Made by a program: the position numbers and the translations under genes. 64,000 nt of DNA from Fluoribacter dumoffii NY 23 (GTDB lineage: Bacteria; Pseudomonadota; Gammaproteobacteria; Legionellales; Legionellaceae). The DNA lies in assembly GCF_000236165.1 (NCBI RefSeq), contig NZ_CM001373.1:2550500-2614499 (forward strand), given 5' to 3'. The number at the start of each line of letters is the position of its first letter. The first letter of the stretch is position 1. Shown one piece after another: positions 27,845-37,971 of this stretch. The notes under the pieces are model-generated. The model had not been told where the DNA came from and ran no database searches. It worked only from the letters and a program-made list of their open reading frames with translations.

Positions 27845-28600
27845 ATGGTATCAGCTACCTGTTTAAAGATATTTTTTGCATTTTCTATTTTTATTGTCAT
27901 CCTACTGGCAGGCTGGTATCCCTTTAGAAAACGGATCAAAGAAGACAAGCATATTGATTTTCCCGTTGGTGAAACCCTGGCAACGGGGGTTTTTTTGGGA
28001 GCAGGATTATTGCATATGCTTCCAGATGCAAATTCTTTATTTAAAAAATTGGGTTACCATTACCCCTTTGCTTTTATTATTACGGGAGCGGTATTTCTGA
28101 TTTTTCTATGGTTTGAGCATTTAGGGAAAGAACTTTATCATCATAATACAAAACATCCTGCATTTGCCCTTCTCGCTTGGGGAATGCTGTCTGTTCATTC
28201 AATAATGTTAGGTGCTGCCTTGGGATTGGCGCATTATAACTCCATGATCATCATGATTTTCCTGGCCATTATCACCCATAAATGGGCGGAAAGTTTTGCC
28301 ATAGCAGTTCAACTGAATAAAAGCTCAATGAGTATGAATACCAGTCTGATATTTTTTATTTTATTCAGCTTAATGACTCCGCTTGGTATCTACCTGGGTT
28401 GGTATTTTGGCCATGGTGTTGAAACCAAATCCCTTTTTGATCCCATTTTAATTGCCGCCTCAGCAGGAACCTTCTTGTATTTGGGAACACTTCATGGTCT
28501 GGAGCGTTGTGTTATGGTAGAGCGCTGTTGTAATCTCAAGGACTTCAGTTTTGTAATTATAGGTTTTTCCCTTATGGCCCTGGTAGCTATATATGCTTAA
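27845..28600 (+). CDS. ZIP family metal transporter
   Basis: A metal-uptake permease of 251 aa with about eight hydrophobic segments. ZIP signatures are in spans IV and V: HSIMLGAALGLAH (about 119-131) and HKWAESFAIAVQL (about 143-155), with the metal-binding His and Glu. A His cluster (HLGKELYHHNTKH, about 95-107) takes the place of the variable cytoplasmic loop. An AGGATAA ribosome site precedes the ATG. It overlaps the next gene by 8 bases, so they are co-translated. Confidence 0.88.
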   Translation: MVSATCLKIFFAFSIFIVILLAGWYPFRKRIKEDKHIDFPVGETLATGVFLGAGLLHMLPDANSLFKKLGYHYPFAFIITGAVFLIFLWFEHLGKELYHHNTKHPAFALLAWGMLSVHSIMLGAALGLAHYNSMIIMIFLAIITHKWAESFAIAVQLNKSSMSMNTSLIFFILFSLMTPLGIYLGWYFGHGVETKSLFDPILIAASAGTFLYLGTLHGLERCVMVERCCNLKDFSFVIIGFSLMALVAIYA

Positions 28601-29195
28601 GTTCCTCCAGCAAAAGCCCATTATCCTTGCCTCCGGCTCATCAATAAGATCCAAATTGCTGCAATCTCTTGGGATTGATTTCTCGGTAATTCTCTCCCAT
28701 TGTGACGAAGAGAAAATTAAAAACTCCTTCCAATCAGAAAACATCCTTGATTTAGGGTACATTTTGGCTGCAAGTAAAGCCCTGGAGGTTAGCCAGCATC
28801 ATTCAGAGCACTTTATTATTGGTGCAGATCAACTTTGCCTGCAGGGTGAAACAGTACTCAACAAACCCCTGCATCATTCTAAGGCTGTAGAGCAATTACG
28901 GCTATTAAGTGGTAAAGAGCACTTGCAAGTGAGCTGCCTCTGTATTGCAAAAAATAACGAGATACTCTGGCAACACCATGAAACAGCCTATTTGACCCTG
29001 CATCATTTAAGCGAAAAAACAATAGAAGCCTACTTGCAAAGTGAAAAACCTTACCAAAGTTGCGGAAGTTATCATTATGAGAACCAGGGTAAGTGGTTGT
29101 TTAAAGAAGTTCAGGGAAATGAAGATACTATCCTGGGTTTACCTTTGCTTCCCCTAACCCAAGCCTTAATGAAACTCGGTGCAGTCAGTTTTTAA
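28593..29195 (+). CDS. Maf-like nucleotide pyrophosphatase
   Basis: Maf proteins hydrolyse non-canonical or canonical NTPs to NMPs. The N-terminal LASGSSIRSKLLQSLGI (residues 11-27) is a variant of the LASxSPRRxxLL motif, with Ser-Ile in place of Pro-Arg. GADQLCLQGETVLNKP contains the expected GADQ and KP elements, and ESCGSYHYE-like region near 150 (SCGSYHYENQG) fits too. 200 aa. The gene overlaps the ZIP gene by 8 bases. The changed N-terminal motif suggests a diverged member. Confidence 0.8.
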   Translation: MLKFLQQKPIILASGSSIRSKLLQSLGIDFSVILSHCDEEKIKNSFQSENILDLGYILAASKALEVSQHHSEHFIIGADQLCLQGETVLNKPLHHSKAVEQLRLLSGKEHLQVSCLCIAKNNEILWQHHETAYLTLHHLSEKTIEAYLQSEKPYQSCGSYHYENQGKWLFKEVQGNEDTILGLPLLPLTQALMKLGAVSF

Positions 29196-29303
29196 TTGCG
29201 GTAATTGTAGCCAGGTTACGAAGCCTTCCAAGGCATTTAATAATTGGGTGTATTATTAAAATCCTTTTGATATGATTCTTTTTTACATGAAAAGGGATTA
29301 AAA

Positions 29304-30317
29304 ATGTATTTTAAAAATGAAGCTTATTCCCATTTGACAACTACAAAACCGAGCTTGAATGATTTAAAAAATCAGTTTTCCAAGTTTACTCTGGACTGTG
29401 GTTTTTTCAGAGCCAACGCTAAAAGACAAATTGAAGGATTACAAAATAATTATGATGCGCTTATTCTATATTACGGAAAGATAATCGAAGAGACGAATAA
29501 GCAGATCGCAACAGATGCAGGAATCCTTAAAGAGGTAGAAGCATATGGAGAGGATGGAGATGCTTTACAGTCGAGAATAAAAAATGAACTCGGAAGACTT
29601 AATTCCTACCTTCAAGAAATACAATCCCAACTCGCCAAAACAACATCCCTCAAACGCTTATGCTCTTTAAATCCAGGCGAATTATTTGAAGAGGCAATAA
29701 AAAACAAATCTTCTGCATTACTCATTGCCCAAACTCCCGAACTCAGTGCCAAAATAACCAGTTCTCAATTCACGCAAATTACCCATAAAGATGCCGAAAT
29801 TGTAAAATTACTGGCTTTAATTTTAATGAAACGTGAATATAGTTTTGCAACCCCCACTATTTTTGCTGAGTTAAAATTGCAGGCTCAAACCGAAGGGGAT
29901 AAATTTTTTATTGCAGAAAAGGAAAACGAAGCAGTATCATATTTGTTGTTAAAAATTAAGCATTATCTGGATAAAAAAATCGCACAAGCCCTGCAAGAAA
30001 AAACTACCCCCTGGGCATTAGGATATTTTGGTTCCCGCCATAAATTAACAATTGGTGAAAAAAAAATATCTGTTCCCCAGGGAATTTATGAGTTAAAAAG
30101 ACTATTAGATCACCCTGGTAACCATTTGCCCGTGGAAATCCTGAGCAAAATGCAAAATATGCTGCATAAGAAAAATATAGAAAATAAGGATGAATCCTTA
30201 TTTACACAGTTTAAAAGATTGATAAGCTTACTTTTTGGTTATCGCCAATCCCAAGAGACGAGTAAAGAATATGAATATCTTGAGCAAGTCACTTTAGGAG
30301 GGCGAGCTATCCCTTGA
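29304..30317 (+). CDS. Orphan coiled-coil protein, 337 aa
   Basis: No domain recognised. Residues 30-115 are strongly coiled-coil in character (Glu/Lys/Gln/Leu-rich). The rest is mixed helical, with several Lys-rich patches, and there is no signal peptide or membrane span. The C-terminus contains SKEYEYLEQ, a Glu/Tyr-rich tail compatible with a Dot/Icm translocation signal. The ATG has AAAGGGA upstream. It is flanked by the Maf and enolase genes with separate spacing, so it looks like an independent unit. Function unknown. Confidence 0.6.
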   Translation: MYFKNEAYSHLTTTKPSLNDLKNQFSKFTLDCGFFRANAKRQIEGLQNNYDALILYYGKIIEETNKQIATDAGILKEVEAYGEDGDALQSRIKNELGRLNSYLQEIQSQLAKTTSLKRLCSLNPGELFEEAIKNKSSALLIAQTPELSAKITSSQFTQITHKDAEIVKLLALILMKREYSFATPTIFAELKLQAQTEGDKFFIAEKENEAVSYLLLKIKHYLDKKIAQALQEKTTPWALGYFGSRHKLTIGEKKISVPQGIYELKRLLDHPGNHLPVEILSKMQNMLHKKNIENKDESLFTQFKRLISLLFGYRQSQETSKEYEYLEQVTLGGRAIP

Positions 30318-30404
30318 CAAAGCTGATGCATACCAAAACAATACTTGCACTTTGAAAAGGTTGTAGTGTGCCGCTTTTTCGGATTGAACTATTTTAATTC
30401 ATAA

Positions 30405-31685
<1,281 letters not shown>

Positions 31686-31702
31686 AAGTAAAGAATATTT
31701 CC

Positions 31703-31721
31703 TTGGGTGCAAAGCACCCAA
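31703..31721. terminator. Terminator hairpin between eno and the Lrp-family gene
   Basis: TTGGGTGC-AAA-GCACCCAA is a perfect 8-bp stem with a 3-base loop, between convergent stop codons. Only a short T-rich stretch follows on each side, so termination is likely but not canonical. Confidence 0.6.
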
Positions 31722-31734
31722 ACTCCTCCTAATT

Positions 31735-32250
31735 TTAATCCTCTGCAAAATGGATATTGGTGTTGTATTTGGTGCGATTGAGGCAAAAGCTGCTGCGAAA
31801 TACTTTAATGTTCGCTTCATTGGCAAAAACTCTACGGGCAAATTCATTATAATGATTCATATCTGCCACATGAATAATAAGTAAATAATCGGTTTCTCCT
31901 GAGACAAAATAACATTGCTTGACTTCTTCTTGTTCTGCCATCTTGCGCTCAAAATGAGCCAATAAATCCTCTCTTTGCTTTTCTAAAGTAATATTTGCAA
32001 AAACGATAAGCCCACGGCCTGCTCTAAAAGGATCAACTAAAGAAACATCTTTTACAATGATCCCTTCATCACGTAATCGCTTTACCCGACGAAAACAAGG
32101 GGGGGCAGAAATTCCTACTTTTTCAGCAAGAGCGAGATTGGTAATTTGGTTGTCTTTTTGCAACAAGTTCAGGATTTTTCTATCAATTTTATCAAGGTGA
32201 GCCGGTTCATCTGCTTTTCTTGATGCACTTTTTTCGTCATACTTTTTCAT
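31735..32250 (-). CDS. Lrp/AsnC family transcriptional regulator
   Basis: A winged-helix regulator of 171 aa. Residues 18-75 form the HTH (LDKIDRKILNLLQKDNQITN, then PCFRRVKRLRDEGII), and the C-terminal RAM ligand domain has VSGETDYLLIIHVADM. Compared with Lrp it has a charged 17-residue N-terminal extension. AGGG lies 6 bases before the ATG. It faces the GNAT gene at 32375 across a 124-base AT-rich gap, a layout that suggests control of that gene by an amino acid signal (inference). Confidence 0.92.
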   Translation of the reverse strand: MKKYDEKSASRKADEPAHLDKIDRKILNLLQKDNQITNLALAEKVGISAPPCFRRVKRLRDEGIIVKDVSLVDPFRAGRGLIVFANITLEKQREDLLAHFERKMAEQEEVKQCYFVSGETDYLLIIHVADMNHYNEFARRVFANEANIKVFRSSFCLNRTKYNTNIHFAED

Positions 32251-32374
32251 ATATTACCCTAAAGACCATATTTTTCATTATAAAACGAAATAAAACATCA
32301 TTAAATTAAAAATTTATTTATTTTTATTTCATGGTAAATTCGCCCTCATGTAAAAGACTTAAAAGGAACCGTTT

Positions 32375-32911
32375 ATGATAAGAACAGCAAAGGTGGGTGA
32401 AATAGGCCTGTTAAATCAACTCATTGAACAATCAGCATGGGAATTAAGCCAAGAAGACTATACGAAGGAAGAAATTGAAGGGGCTATTCAGTCTATTTTT
32501 GGGGTAGATAGAGAGCTTGTTATGGATCAAACCTACTATGTAATAGAAAAAGAAGGGGCTCTCGTGGCCTGTGGGGGATGGAGTAAACGAAAAACGCTTT
32601 TTGGAGGAGATCAGTGTAATTCACGCGAGCAAGGATTTTTAAACCCCAAAACAGACTATGCCAAAATAAGAGCTTTTTTCGTTCATCCAGACCATGCCCG
32701 ACAAGGACTTGGAAAAATGCTTCTCGAATATTGTGAACAACAGGCTTGGCTCCAAGGATTTACAAAAATGGAAATGATGGCAACATTACCTGGTGTAAAA
32801 CTCTATCATTCAGGAGGTTACCAGATGGTTGAGACAGAATATTTCATCCTTCCCAAAGGGAATAAGTTTAAGATGTTAAAAATGAGAAAAACGCTTAATA
32901 AATTGGATTGA
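32375..32911 (+). CDS. GNAT family N-acetyltransferase
   Basis: 178 aa with acetyl-CoA motif A FVHPDHARQGLGKMLLEYCE (about residues 108-127) after the strand KIRAF, and motif B LPGVKLYHSGGYQ. A good AAAAGGA ribosome site precedes the ATG. Divergent from the Lrp-family gene and possibly its target. The substrate is unknown. Confidence 0.88.
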   Translation: MIRTAKVGEIGLLNQLIEQSAWELSQEDYTKEEIEGAIQSIFGVDRELVMDQTYYVIEKEGALVACGGWSKRKTLFGGDQCNSREQGFLNPKTDYAKIRAFFVHPDHARQGLGKMLLEYCEQQAWLQGFTKMEMMATLPGVKLYHSGGYQMVETEYFILPKGNKFKMLKMRKTLNKLD

Positions 32912-32951
32912 AAAATGGGAGCGGGATGTCCTCTTCACCCTAATCAGATTC

Positions 32952-32977
32952 CAGCACAGCGAAAATAAATTGTGCTG
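32952..32977. terminator. Hairpin with GTGCT pentamer repeats
   Basis: CAGCACA and TGTGCTG form a 7-bp stem with a 12-base loop. The right arm continues as a short tandem repeat of GTGCT (three copies) to about 32988, so several alternative pairings exist. It lies between the convergent GNAT and acyltransferase genes. Confidence 0.45.
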
Positions 32978-33000
32978 TGCTGTGCTGTCCTGTTTTATCC

Positions 33001-33555
33001 TTATTTTTTGGTACGGTATTGGGGGATTTCCTTTGGATAACACCCTTTGATTGTACGAAAGAACTCAAGAATTTTTGGAAAATCAGTATCAATATCGCCC
33101 GTAGGCTGGAATTTCTCATGAATTCTCAGCTCCTTAGTTGCATAATCAGGTCCCACCATCACGATAGGCAAACCAGCCTGGCAGGCAATGTGATAAAAGC
33201 CCTCTTTCCATCGGGATACTGGTCCACGAGTCCCTTCAGGCGTAATTGCAAGTTTAAACTCATCACGGGAACGAAATATTTCCACTACTTGGTCTACAGT
33301 CTTGTTCTTTTTAGATCGATCAACTGGCGCTCCGCCCAAAGCCCTCAGGAGCAGGCCCAAAGGGAAGAAAAATAACTGGTTTTTTGCCAAAAAATTAATT
33401 TTTACCCCTACAGAAAAGCGCGCAAACAAACCCACAGCAAAATCCCAATTGCTGGTATGTGGAGCTACAACGACCATATATTTTTTATCTGGTGGCAATT
33501 CGCCAACTACTTTCCAACCAAACAGTTTTAAAATAAAACGACCTAACTTTTTCAT
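33001..33555 (-). CDS. PlsC-type acyltransferase family protein
   Basis: A 184-aa member of the 1-acyl-glycerol-3-phosphate acyltransferase fold. The catalytic H-x4-D is in APHTSNWDF (about residues 31-39), and the phosphate-binding block is TPEGTRGPVSRWKEGF (about 105-120). It is shorter than typical PlsC (about 240 aa) and lacks a strong membrane anchor, closer to the small YihG/olsA-like members. I used the ATG at 33555; the frame extends to an upstream TTG. The acceptor lipid is not predictable. Confidence 0.85.
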   Translation of the reverse strand: MKKLGRFILKLFGWKVVGELPPDKKYMVVVAPHTSNWDFAVGLFARFSVGVKINFLAKNQLFFFPLGLLLRALGGAPVDRSKKNKTVDQVVEIFRSRDEFKLAITPEGTRGPVSRWKEGFYHIACQAGLPIVMVGPDYATKELRIHEKFQPTGDIDTDFPKILEFFRTIKGCYPKEIPQYRTKK

Positions 33556-33741
33556 AATCAAAATCAATAATTATTTTTTCTAGTATATACAAAATATTTT
33601 ATTGATACACCATCCCGCATAATGAAAGTCGTTTCCTGGATAAGTGAATCACTTTAATGATAAAAAAATAGATAAAACCCTCCGGTAATTCAATATTTAT
33701 ACTAAAATAATATATATATAGGTGGAGCTATGGAGTGCCAA

Positions 33742-34341
33742 ATGAATAAACAAGATCCTGCACTTAATTTTCCCAATCCACGCCTGCTGGCAACTGTTTA
33801 TTATGGATTATTGTCTGTTGTGGGAACTATTCTTATCAATGGATTCCTCACCACAATTGGCATTCAGGAACTGGTTCCTTTACATATGGCAATTATTCTG
33901 GGAATGATCGTAGCTTCAGCAACAGGGGCTATCTTTGGGAAAAAAATTATCTATTGCCCAAGACCTTATAAGCGTAAAACTTTTCTATTGGGTTTTATAA
34001 TGGTGTTGCTTTCTTTACCCTTTTTTGACTTGGGTCTCCTGATCTCTATGGATACCTCAAACAGCCAAGTGCTACCTGTACACAGTTTTTCTGATTTTGT
34101 TTATGCCTATTTGGTGATTTTGGGTTACAGTTATATTCTTTTTGGGTTCTTACTCGCCATTGCCTCCGGCCTGGCGTCAATCTATTTGCGAGGTCAATTC
34201 GTTTATCAAATCTTGCGAACTGACAGGCGAGACAGTCATAGCTTGCCACGATATGTCAGTGCTGCCGATAGGACAAAACCCAAAACTCGAACCAAAAAAC
34301 CCGCACAAAAAACTCGTACTTTGCAGCGCAAAAAAACTTGA
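33742..34341 (+). CDS. Hypothetical polytopic membrane protein with basic tail
   Basis: 199 aa with four probable membrane spans (about 16-38, 46-65, 79-100, 115-142), then a cytoplasmic-looking tail of about 45 residues very rich in Lys, Arg and Thr. I chose the ATG at 33742 because GGAG lies 6 bases before it; the ATG at 33730 has only 2 bases between GGAG and the start. No family recognised. The palindrome at 34340-34358 overlaps its stop. Confidence 0.6.
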   Translation: MNKQDPALNFPNPRLLATVYYGLLSVVGTILINGFLTTIGIQELVPLHMAIILGMIVASATGAIFGKKIIYCPRPYKRKTFLLGFIMVLLSLPFFDLGLLISMDTSNSQVLPVHSFSDFVYAYLVILGYSYILFGFLLAIASGLASIYLRGQFVYQILRTDRRDSHSLPRYVSAADRTKPKTRTKKPAQKTRTLQRKKT

Positions 34342-34358
34342 GTAAAATCGTTTTACTC
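34340..34358. terminator. Palindrome overlapping the stop codon of the preceding gene
   Basis: GAGTAAAA-TCG-TTTTACTC is a perfect 8-bp inverted repeat. It is AT-rich, followed by only two T, so it is weak as a terminator and could instead be an operator for the nuclease gene. Confidence 0.35.
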
Positions 34359-34450
34359 TTAAACCCTCCAATTGTAGGTTGAATGTTTTGTCTACCGGGT
34401 TCGCAGACTACTCCCCCGACGTACAATTCATTACAATTGATCTGGATTTT

Positions 34451-36988
34451 ATGCCGATGCATGCCTTCACTGACAAAGATCATCTTTTTCTTTTATTAAC
34501 TCAAAAAACTACAGTGCTTACCCCCAACAACCGACTCAGTGAAGCACTGCTTCGGGATTATTTTGCCCAAAGCAAAAAATCAACGATTGAAAAACCGCCC
34601 TGCATGCCTTTTCGCGTAGCTCTCAGTAAAGCCTTTGAACAAATCCATGTGACAGGGGCGCATGCTAACCCCCCTATATTGTTAAATAGTGCTCAATGTA
34701 AGTATTTATGGCGAAAACTAATTCAGGCAGAATCCGAGATAACGTACAGTGAGGGTCTTCTTCAGTCCGTAATCAGTTCTTGGGAACACTGCCTGCAGTG
34801 GCAAATTGATTTAAATGATCCGGCCTTTGAGCACACAAGGCAAACGCGTCAATTCCAACGCTGGTGGCAATTTTTTGCGCAACAATTAAAATCACAAAAC
34901 TTTATCACTGAACATGAGTTAATCCCCTATTTAATTCATGCGAATAGCTCCTTGTTTTCCCAAAATGTGGTGTGGGTTTGCTTTGATGATTTTACCCCTC
35001 AACAAATACTCTTACAGGAACATTTAACTCAAAAAGGCTTTAATCAATATCAATATGAGGTGGAGGAACGAAGCTCTCTAACTAAAGTATTGGCAGCTCA
35101 GGATAATAAAGAAGAATACCAGCAACTTATAGAATGGCTGCATTTAAAAATAAATGCGGGGAATCAGCATATCGGTGTGGTAGTACCGAATTTGGAGCAG
35201 GAATCTCCTTTCTTGCAGAGAACCCTGGCACATTATTTTGAACCCGCCGCTTTTAATGTTTCACTGGGACAATCCCTGAATGATTTTCCTTTGGTAGCCC
35301 ACGCGTTATGCTGGCTTAACCTGGATGAGACCTATTTAAGCCAACACCAAGCCAGTTTGCTTCTCCAATCTCCCTATATCTTGGGCTCTAAAGAGGAATT
35401 CATCGCACGCTCTGAATGTTTGCAAGAGGAAACCTTACTGGAAAATTATTCGATTCCTGTGAACCGTTTTATTGACCATCTCGATAGTCGTGTTCCAAAA
35501 CTCGCTGATTTACTGAGAAACCTAACCCCTTTTCCTCAAGAAGCTACGATTCAGGAATGGATTTATCTCTTTCAAAAACGTCTCAATACTCTTGGGTTCC
35601 CGGGAGACTATACTCTCAGCTCTGAAAACTATCAGTGCTTTAACCGATTTATATCTGTCTTTGACGAGCTTAGGCAATTTGCTTTACTAACCCAGGTCTT
35701 CAACAAAGCCGAGATACTTGAAATAGTACAAAATCTTACAAAAGATACTATTTTTCAACCTCAAAAAACAGGCGCACCGATTCAGGTTTGCGGGCTACTG
35801 GAGGCCTCAGGATGTGAGTTTGACAGTTTATGGATTATGGGATTAACGGATCAGTGTTTGCCGCAAAAGGTGCATCTATCGGCTTTTATCCCGCCCCATC
35901 TGCAACGTGAACTAGGCATGCCGCATAGTTCCCCAGTACGTGAACTGCAATTTGCTTACCGACTCTTGCAACGGTTACAAAAAAGTGCTGATTCTATCGT
36001 ATTCAGCTATGCTCAGTTACAGGCCGACACCCCGAATTTACCTTGTTCCCTAATCATCGATTTCCCCCCATTGGAACGGTTACCAACCTCTTTTGAATTA
36101 AAAAAATTACCTGAATTAAGGATTGTAGAGGAATCCTTTCATGTTCCTTTATTAGCTGAGGAATCCATTCACGGAGGCACAGCGATTCTCTCCAATCAAG
36201 CTAAATGTCCTTTTAAAGCGTTTGCTGAACATAGGCTTCGTGCTAAACCTTCCCTGCAAACAACTGATGGATTGGATAATAAAAAAAGAGGGCAAATCAT
36301 TCATGCGGTGATGGAACTTTTATGGCAAAAACTGGAAACCCAACACAAATTGCTGCATTCAGCTCCAGATGTCCTGGAACACTACATTGACGAGTCCATC
36401 AAAACAGCCCTCGAGCCCCTTAAAAAACAGTCTTGCGGATTACCGGATACAATTCAGGAATTAGAGTACATTCGCTTAAAGCGGCTGGTGCAGACATGTC
36501 TTGAATGGGAAAAACAAAGATCACCTTTTACAGTCACAGCTTTGGAGCATTCTTATTCTATCCCTGTGGCAGGCCTTGAATTTCAAGTCCGCGTAGATCG
36601 CCTGGATCAAGTCGAAGATAAAAAATGGGTGATTGATTATAAGAGCAGCCTTCCTCCCAGCAAACCCTGGAATGAAGACCGGCCTAAAGAATCCCAGTTG
36701 TTGCTTTATGCCCTTTTGGATGAGCAAATTAATACCCTCTTACTCCTGCAATTGAAATCAGGAAAAATTAGCTGCATGGGACTCAGTGAAGAAAAACAAA
36801 CTGTCAGTGGAATTACCCATTTAAAAAAAGAAGAGGCATGGGCAGATTATCGAGAGATTTGGCAAAAGCAATTGACCGATTTATCTAGGGAATTCCAAGA
36901 GGGCTACTGTCCTCCCCAACCCGCTAATGCCTCTATTTGTCAACATTGTGATTTTCAAAATTTATGCCGTTTTCAGGTAGAAGAGTAG
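34451..36988 (+). CDS. PD-(D/E)XK nuclease family protein (AddB-like DNA repair protein)
   Basis: A large protein of 845 aa. The N-terminal part resembles an inactive helicase-like domain of the AddB type (TVLTPNNRLSEALLRDYF, no Walker A). The C-terminal 260 residues hold a RecB-type nuclease: GQIIHAVMELLW, then VDRLDQVEDKKWVIDYKSS with the Asp and Asp-x-Lys catalytic residues. Cysteines placed for an iron-sulfur cluster are in AKCPFKAFAEHRLRAK and CQHCDFQNLC. Such proteins are annotated as probable DNA repair proteins. The frame is open to a TTG at 34379; I prefer ATG 34451. A helicase partner is not visible next door. Confidence 0.8.
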   Translation: MPMHAFTDKDHLFLLLTQKTTVLTPNNRLSEALLRDYFAQSKKSTIEKPPCMPFRVALSKAFEQIHVTGAHANPPILLNSAQCKYLWRKLIQAESEITYSEGLLQSVISSWEHCLQWQIDLNDPAFEHTRQTRQFQRWWQFFAQQLKSQNFITEHELIPYLIHANSSLFSQNVVWVCFDDFTPQQILLQEHLTQKGFNQYQYEVEERSSLTKVLAAQDNKEEYQQLIEWLHLKINAGNQHIGVVVPNLEQESPFLQRTLAHYFEPAAFNVSLGQSLNDFPLVAHALCWLNLDETYLSQHQASLLLQSPYILGSKEEFIARSECLQEETLLENYSIPVNRFIDHLDSRVPKLADLLRNLTPFPQEATIQEWIYLFQKRLNTLGFPGDYTLSSENYQCFNRFISVFDELRQFALLTQVFNKAEILEIVQNLTKDTIFQPQKTGAPIQVCGLLEASGCEFDSLWIMGLTDQCLPQKVHLSAFIPPHLQRELGMPHSSPVRELQFAYRLLQRLQKSADSIVFSYAQLQADTPNLPCSLIIDFPPLERLPTSFELKKLPELRIVEESFHVPLLAEESIHGGTAILSNQAKCPFKAFAEHRLRAKPSLQTTDGLDNKKRGQIIHAVMELLWQKLETQHKLLHSAPDVLEHYIDESIKTALEPLKKQSCGLPDTIQELEYIRLKRLVQTCLEWEKQRSPFTVTALEHSYSIPVAGLEFQVRVDRLDQVEDKKWVIDYKSSLPPSKPWNEDRPKESQLLLYALLDEQINTLLLLQLKSGKISCMGLSEEKQTVSGITHLKKEEAWADYREIWQKQLTDLSREFQEGYCPPQPANASICQHCDFQNLCRFQVEE

Positions 36989-37065
36989 TATTTTCCATTA
37001 GGAGTTAAAAAATAAGGTTTTTTATTATGTTGAACGTGCATGAATTATGATATAAGACATAAAGT

Positions 37066-37101
37066 CCATTCAATGATATCAAAAAATTGAATGGCTATAA
37101 T
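37066..37101 (+). promoter_or_regulatory. Inverted repeat abutting a TATAAT box
   Basis: CCATTCAA, 13 bases, TTGAATGG: perfect 8-bp arms (37066-37073, 37087-37094), followed after one base by TATAAT (37096-37101), 42 bases upstream of the next start codon. The position is that of an operator over the promoter. No good -35 is seen, which would fit activator dependence (inference). Confidence 0.45.
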
Positions 37102-37143
37102 CCTTAGTTTTCATACGATAATAATATAACAAAGAGATGAATC

Positions 37144-37770
37144 ATGCCTGTTAATCATAGTAAATTTGAACGGCGTTTAAACAAGTGTGACGAAGACTTA
37201 CAAGCGCTTTGTGATCAGCAAAAACAGGATCAAAAAATCCAACAAAAAATTAATGCAGTAAAAGCTTATTATAACCTCTCCTACACCAAAGCAAGCACAG
37301 CAAAAACAGTAGAGGAAATTGTAACCCGCTATGAATCATTCGTAGAACAATTAACTCAGGTAAAAAATGGAACTTTGTCATCCCAAAAAGCAATGGAGGC
37401 AATAGGAAGTAATTCTGAATCAAGAAAACTTAAAGTTATATTTCATGATCTTGCCAAGGCCGCTGAAGCAATGTTCTATGCGGCTACAGCATTTTCCTTG
37501 TATGCTGGCATTTTCGGTATCGCCCTCCCCGTTCTCATTGTCCAACCTCTGTTGGGTGTGGCAGTAGGAATAACCATTGTTGGCGCAATGCTGGGTGCAG
37601 CTTATAAAGCATTGGCATGTCTCACAGAATTCCGCTCTATCAGCCGCCATGATACTGAATATAATAATGAATCGAGTTTAATTAAGTCGTTCAATTTCTT
37701 TAAACCAGAACTACAAAGAGATGCAACTCCAGTTGAAGAGGTTAATCTAGAGAGTTCCTGTTGTTTCTAA
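37144..37770 (+). CDS. Orphan protein with coiled coil and membrane hairpin, 208 aa
   Basis: Residues 1-60 are charged and helical (KFERRLNKCDEDLQALCDQQ), suggesting a coiled coil. Two hydrophobic segments lie at about 113-132 and 135-160 (VLIVQPLLGVAVGITIVGAM). The tail is polar and acidic and ends in SSCCF. The layout, a soluble domain plus a hydrophobic hairpin near the C-terminus without a signal peptide, is frequent among Legionella effectors and their relatives, but this is inference. A regulated-looking promoter precedes it. Confidence 0.6.
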   Translation: MPVNHSKFERRLNKCDEDLQALCDQQKQDQKIQQKINAVKAYYNLSYTKASTAKTVEEIVTRYESFVEQLTQVKNGTLSSQKAMEAIGSNSESRKLKVIFHDLAKAAEAMFYAATAFSLYAGIFGIALPVLIVQPLLGVAVGITIVGAMLGAAYKALACLTEFRSISRHDTEYNNESSLIKSFNFFKPELQRDATPVEEVNLESSCCF

Positions 37771-37814
37771 CCCAGATTTTTCCAATAGTGGATCTTTACC
37801 CGAGTAGAGAAAAT

Positions 37815-37843
37815 CAGAAGCATGAGGTTGTTCCATGCTTCTG
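37815..37843 (+). terminator. Terminator-like hairpin
   Basis: CAGAAGCATG and CATGCTTCTG form a perfect 10-bp stem with a 9-base loop, 44 bases after the previous stop. A TTTT follows after 9 bases (within CATCACTTTTCG). Confidence 0.55.
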
Positions 37844-37971
37844 CATCACTTTTCGCTGTGCCTATTGACCTCATTTTTTAAATGTCCCGATCACTCAAGA
37901 GTCGAACGTGACAATTGCGAAATTTAAGCAGATGTTTAATAATGACAAAATCACTGGACAAGGGAGTGAAC

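Noticed and set aside
34379-34450. A longer N-terminus of the AddB-like nuclease starting at TTG 34379
   Set aside because: No ribosome site precedes the TTG, and the added 24 residues show no family feature; ATG 34451 is preferred. The evidence is moderate.
37915-37971. A longer N-terminus of the OmpA-like lipoprotein starting at TTG
   Set aside because: It would bury the lipoprotein signal; ATG 37972 has GGGAG at good spacing and gives a correct lipobox at Cys23.
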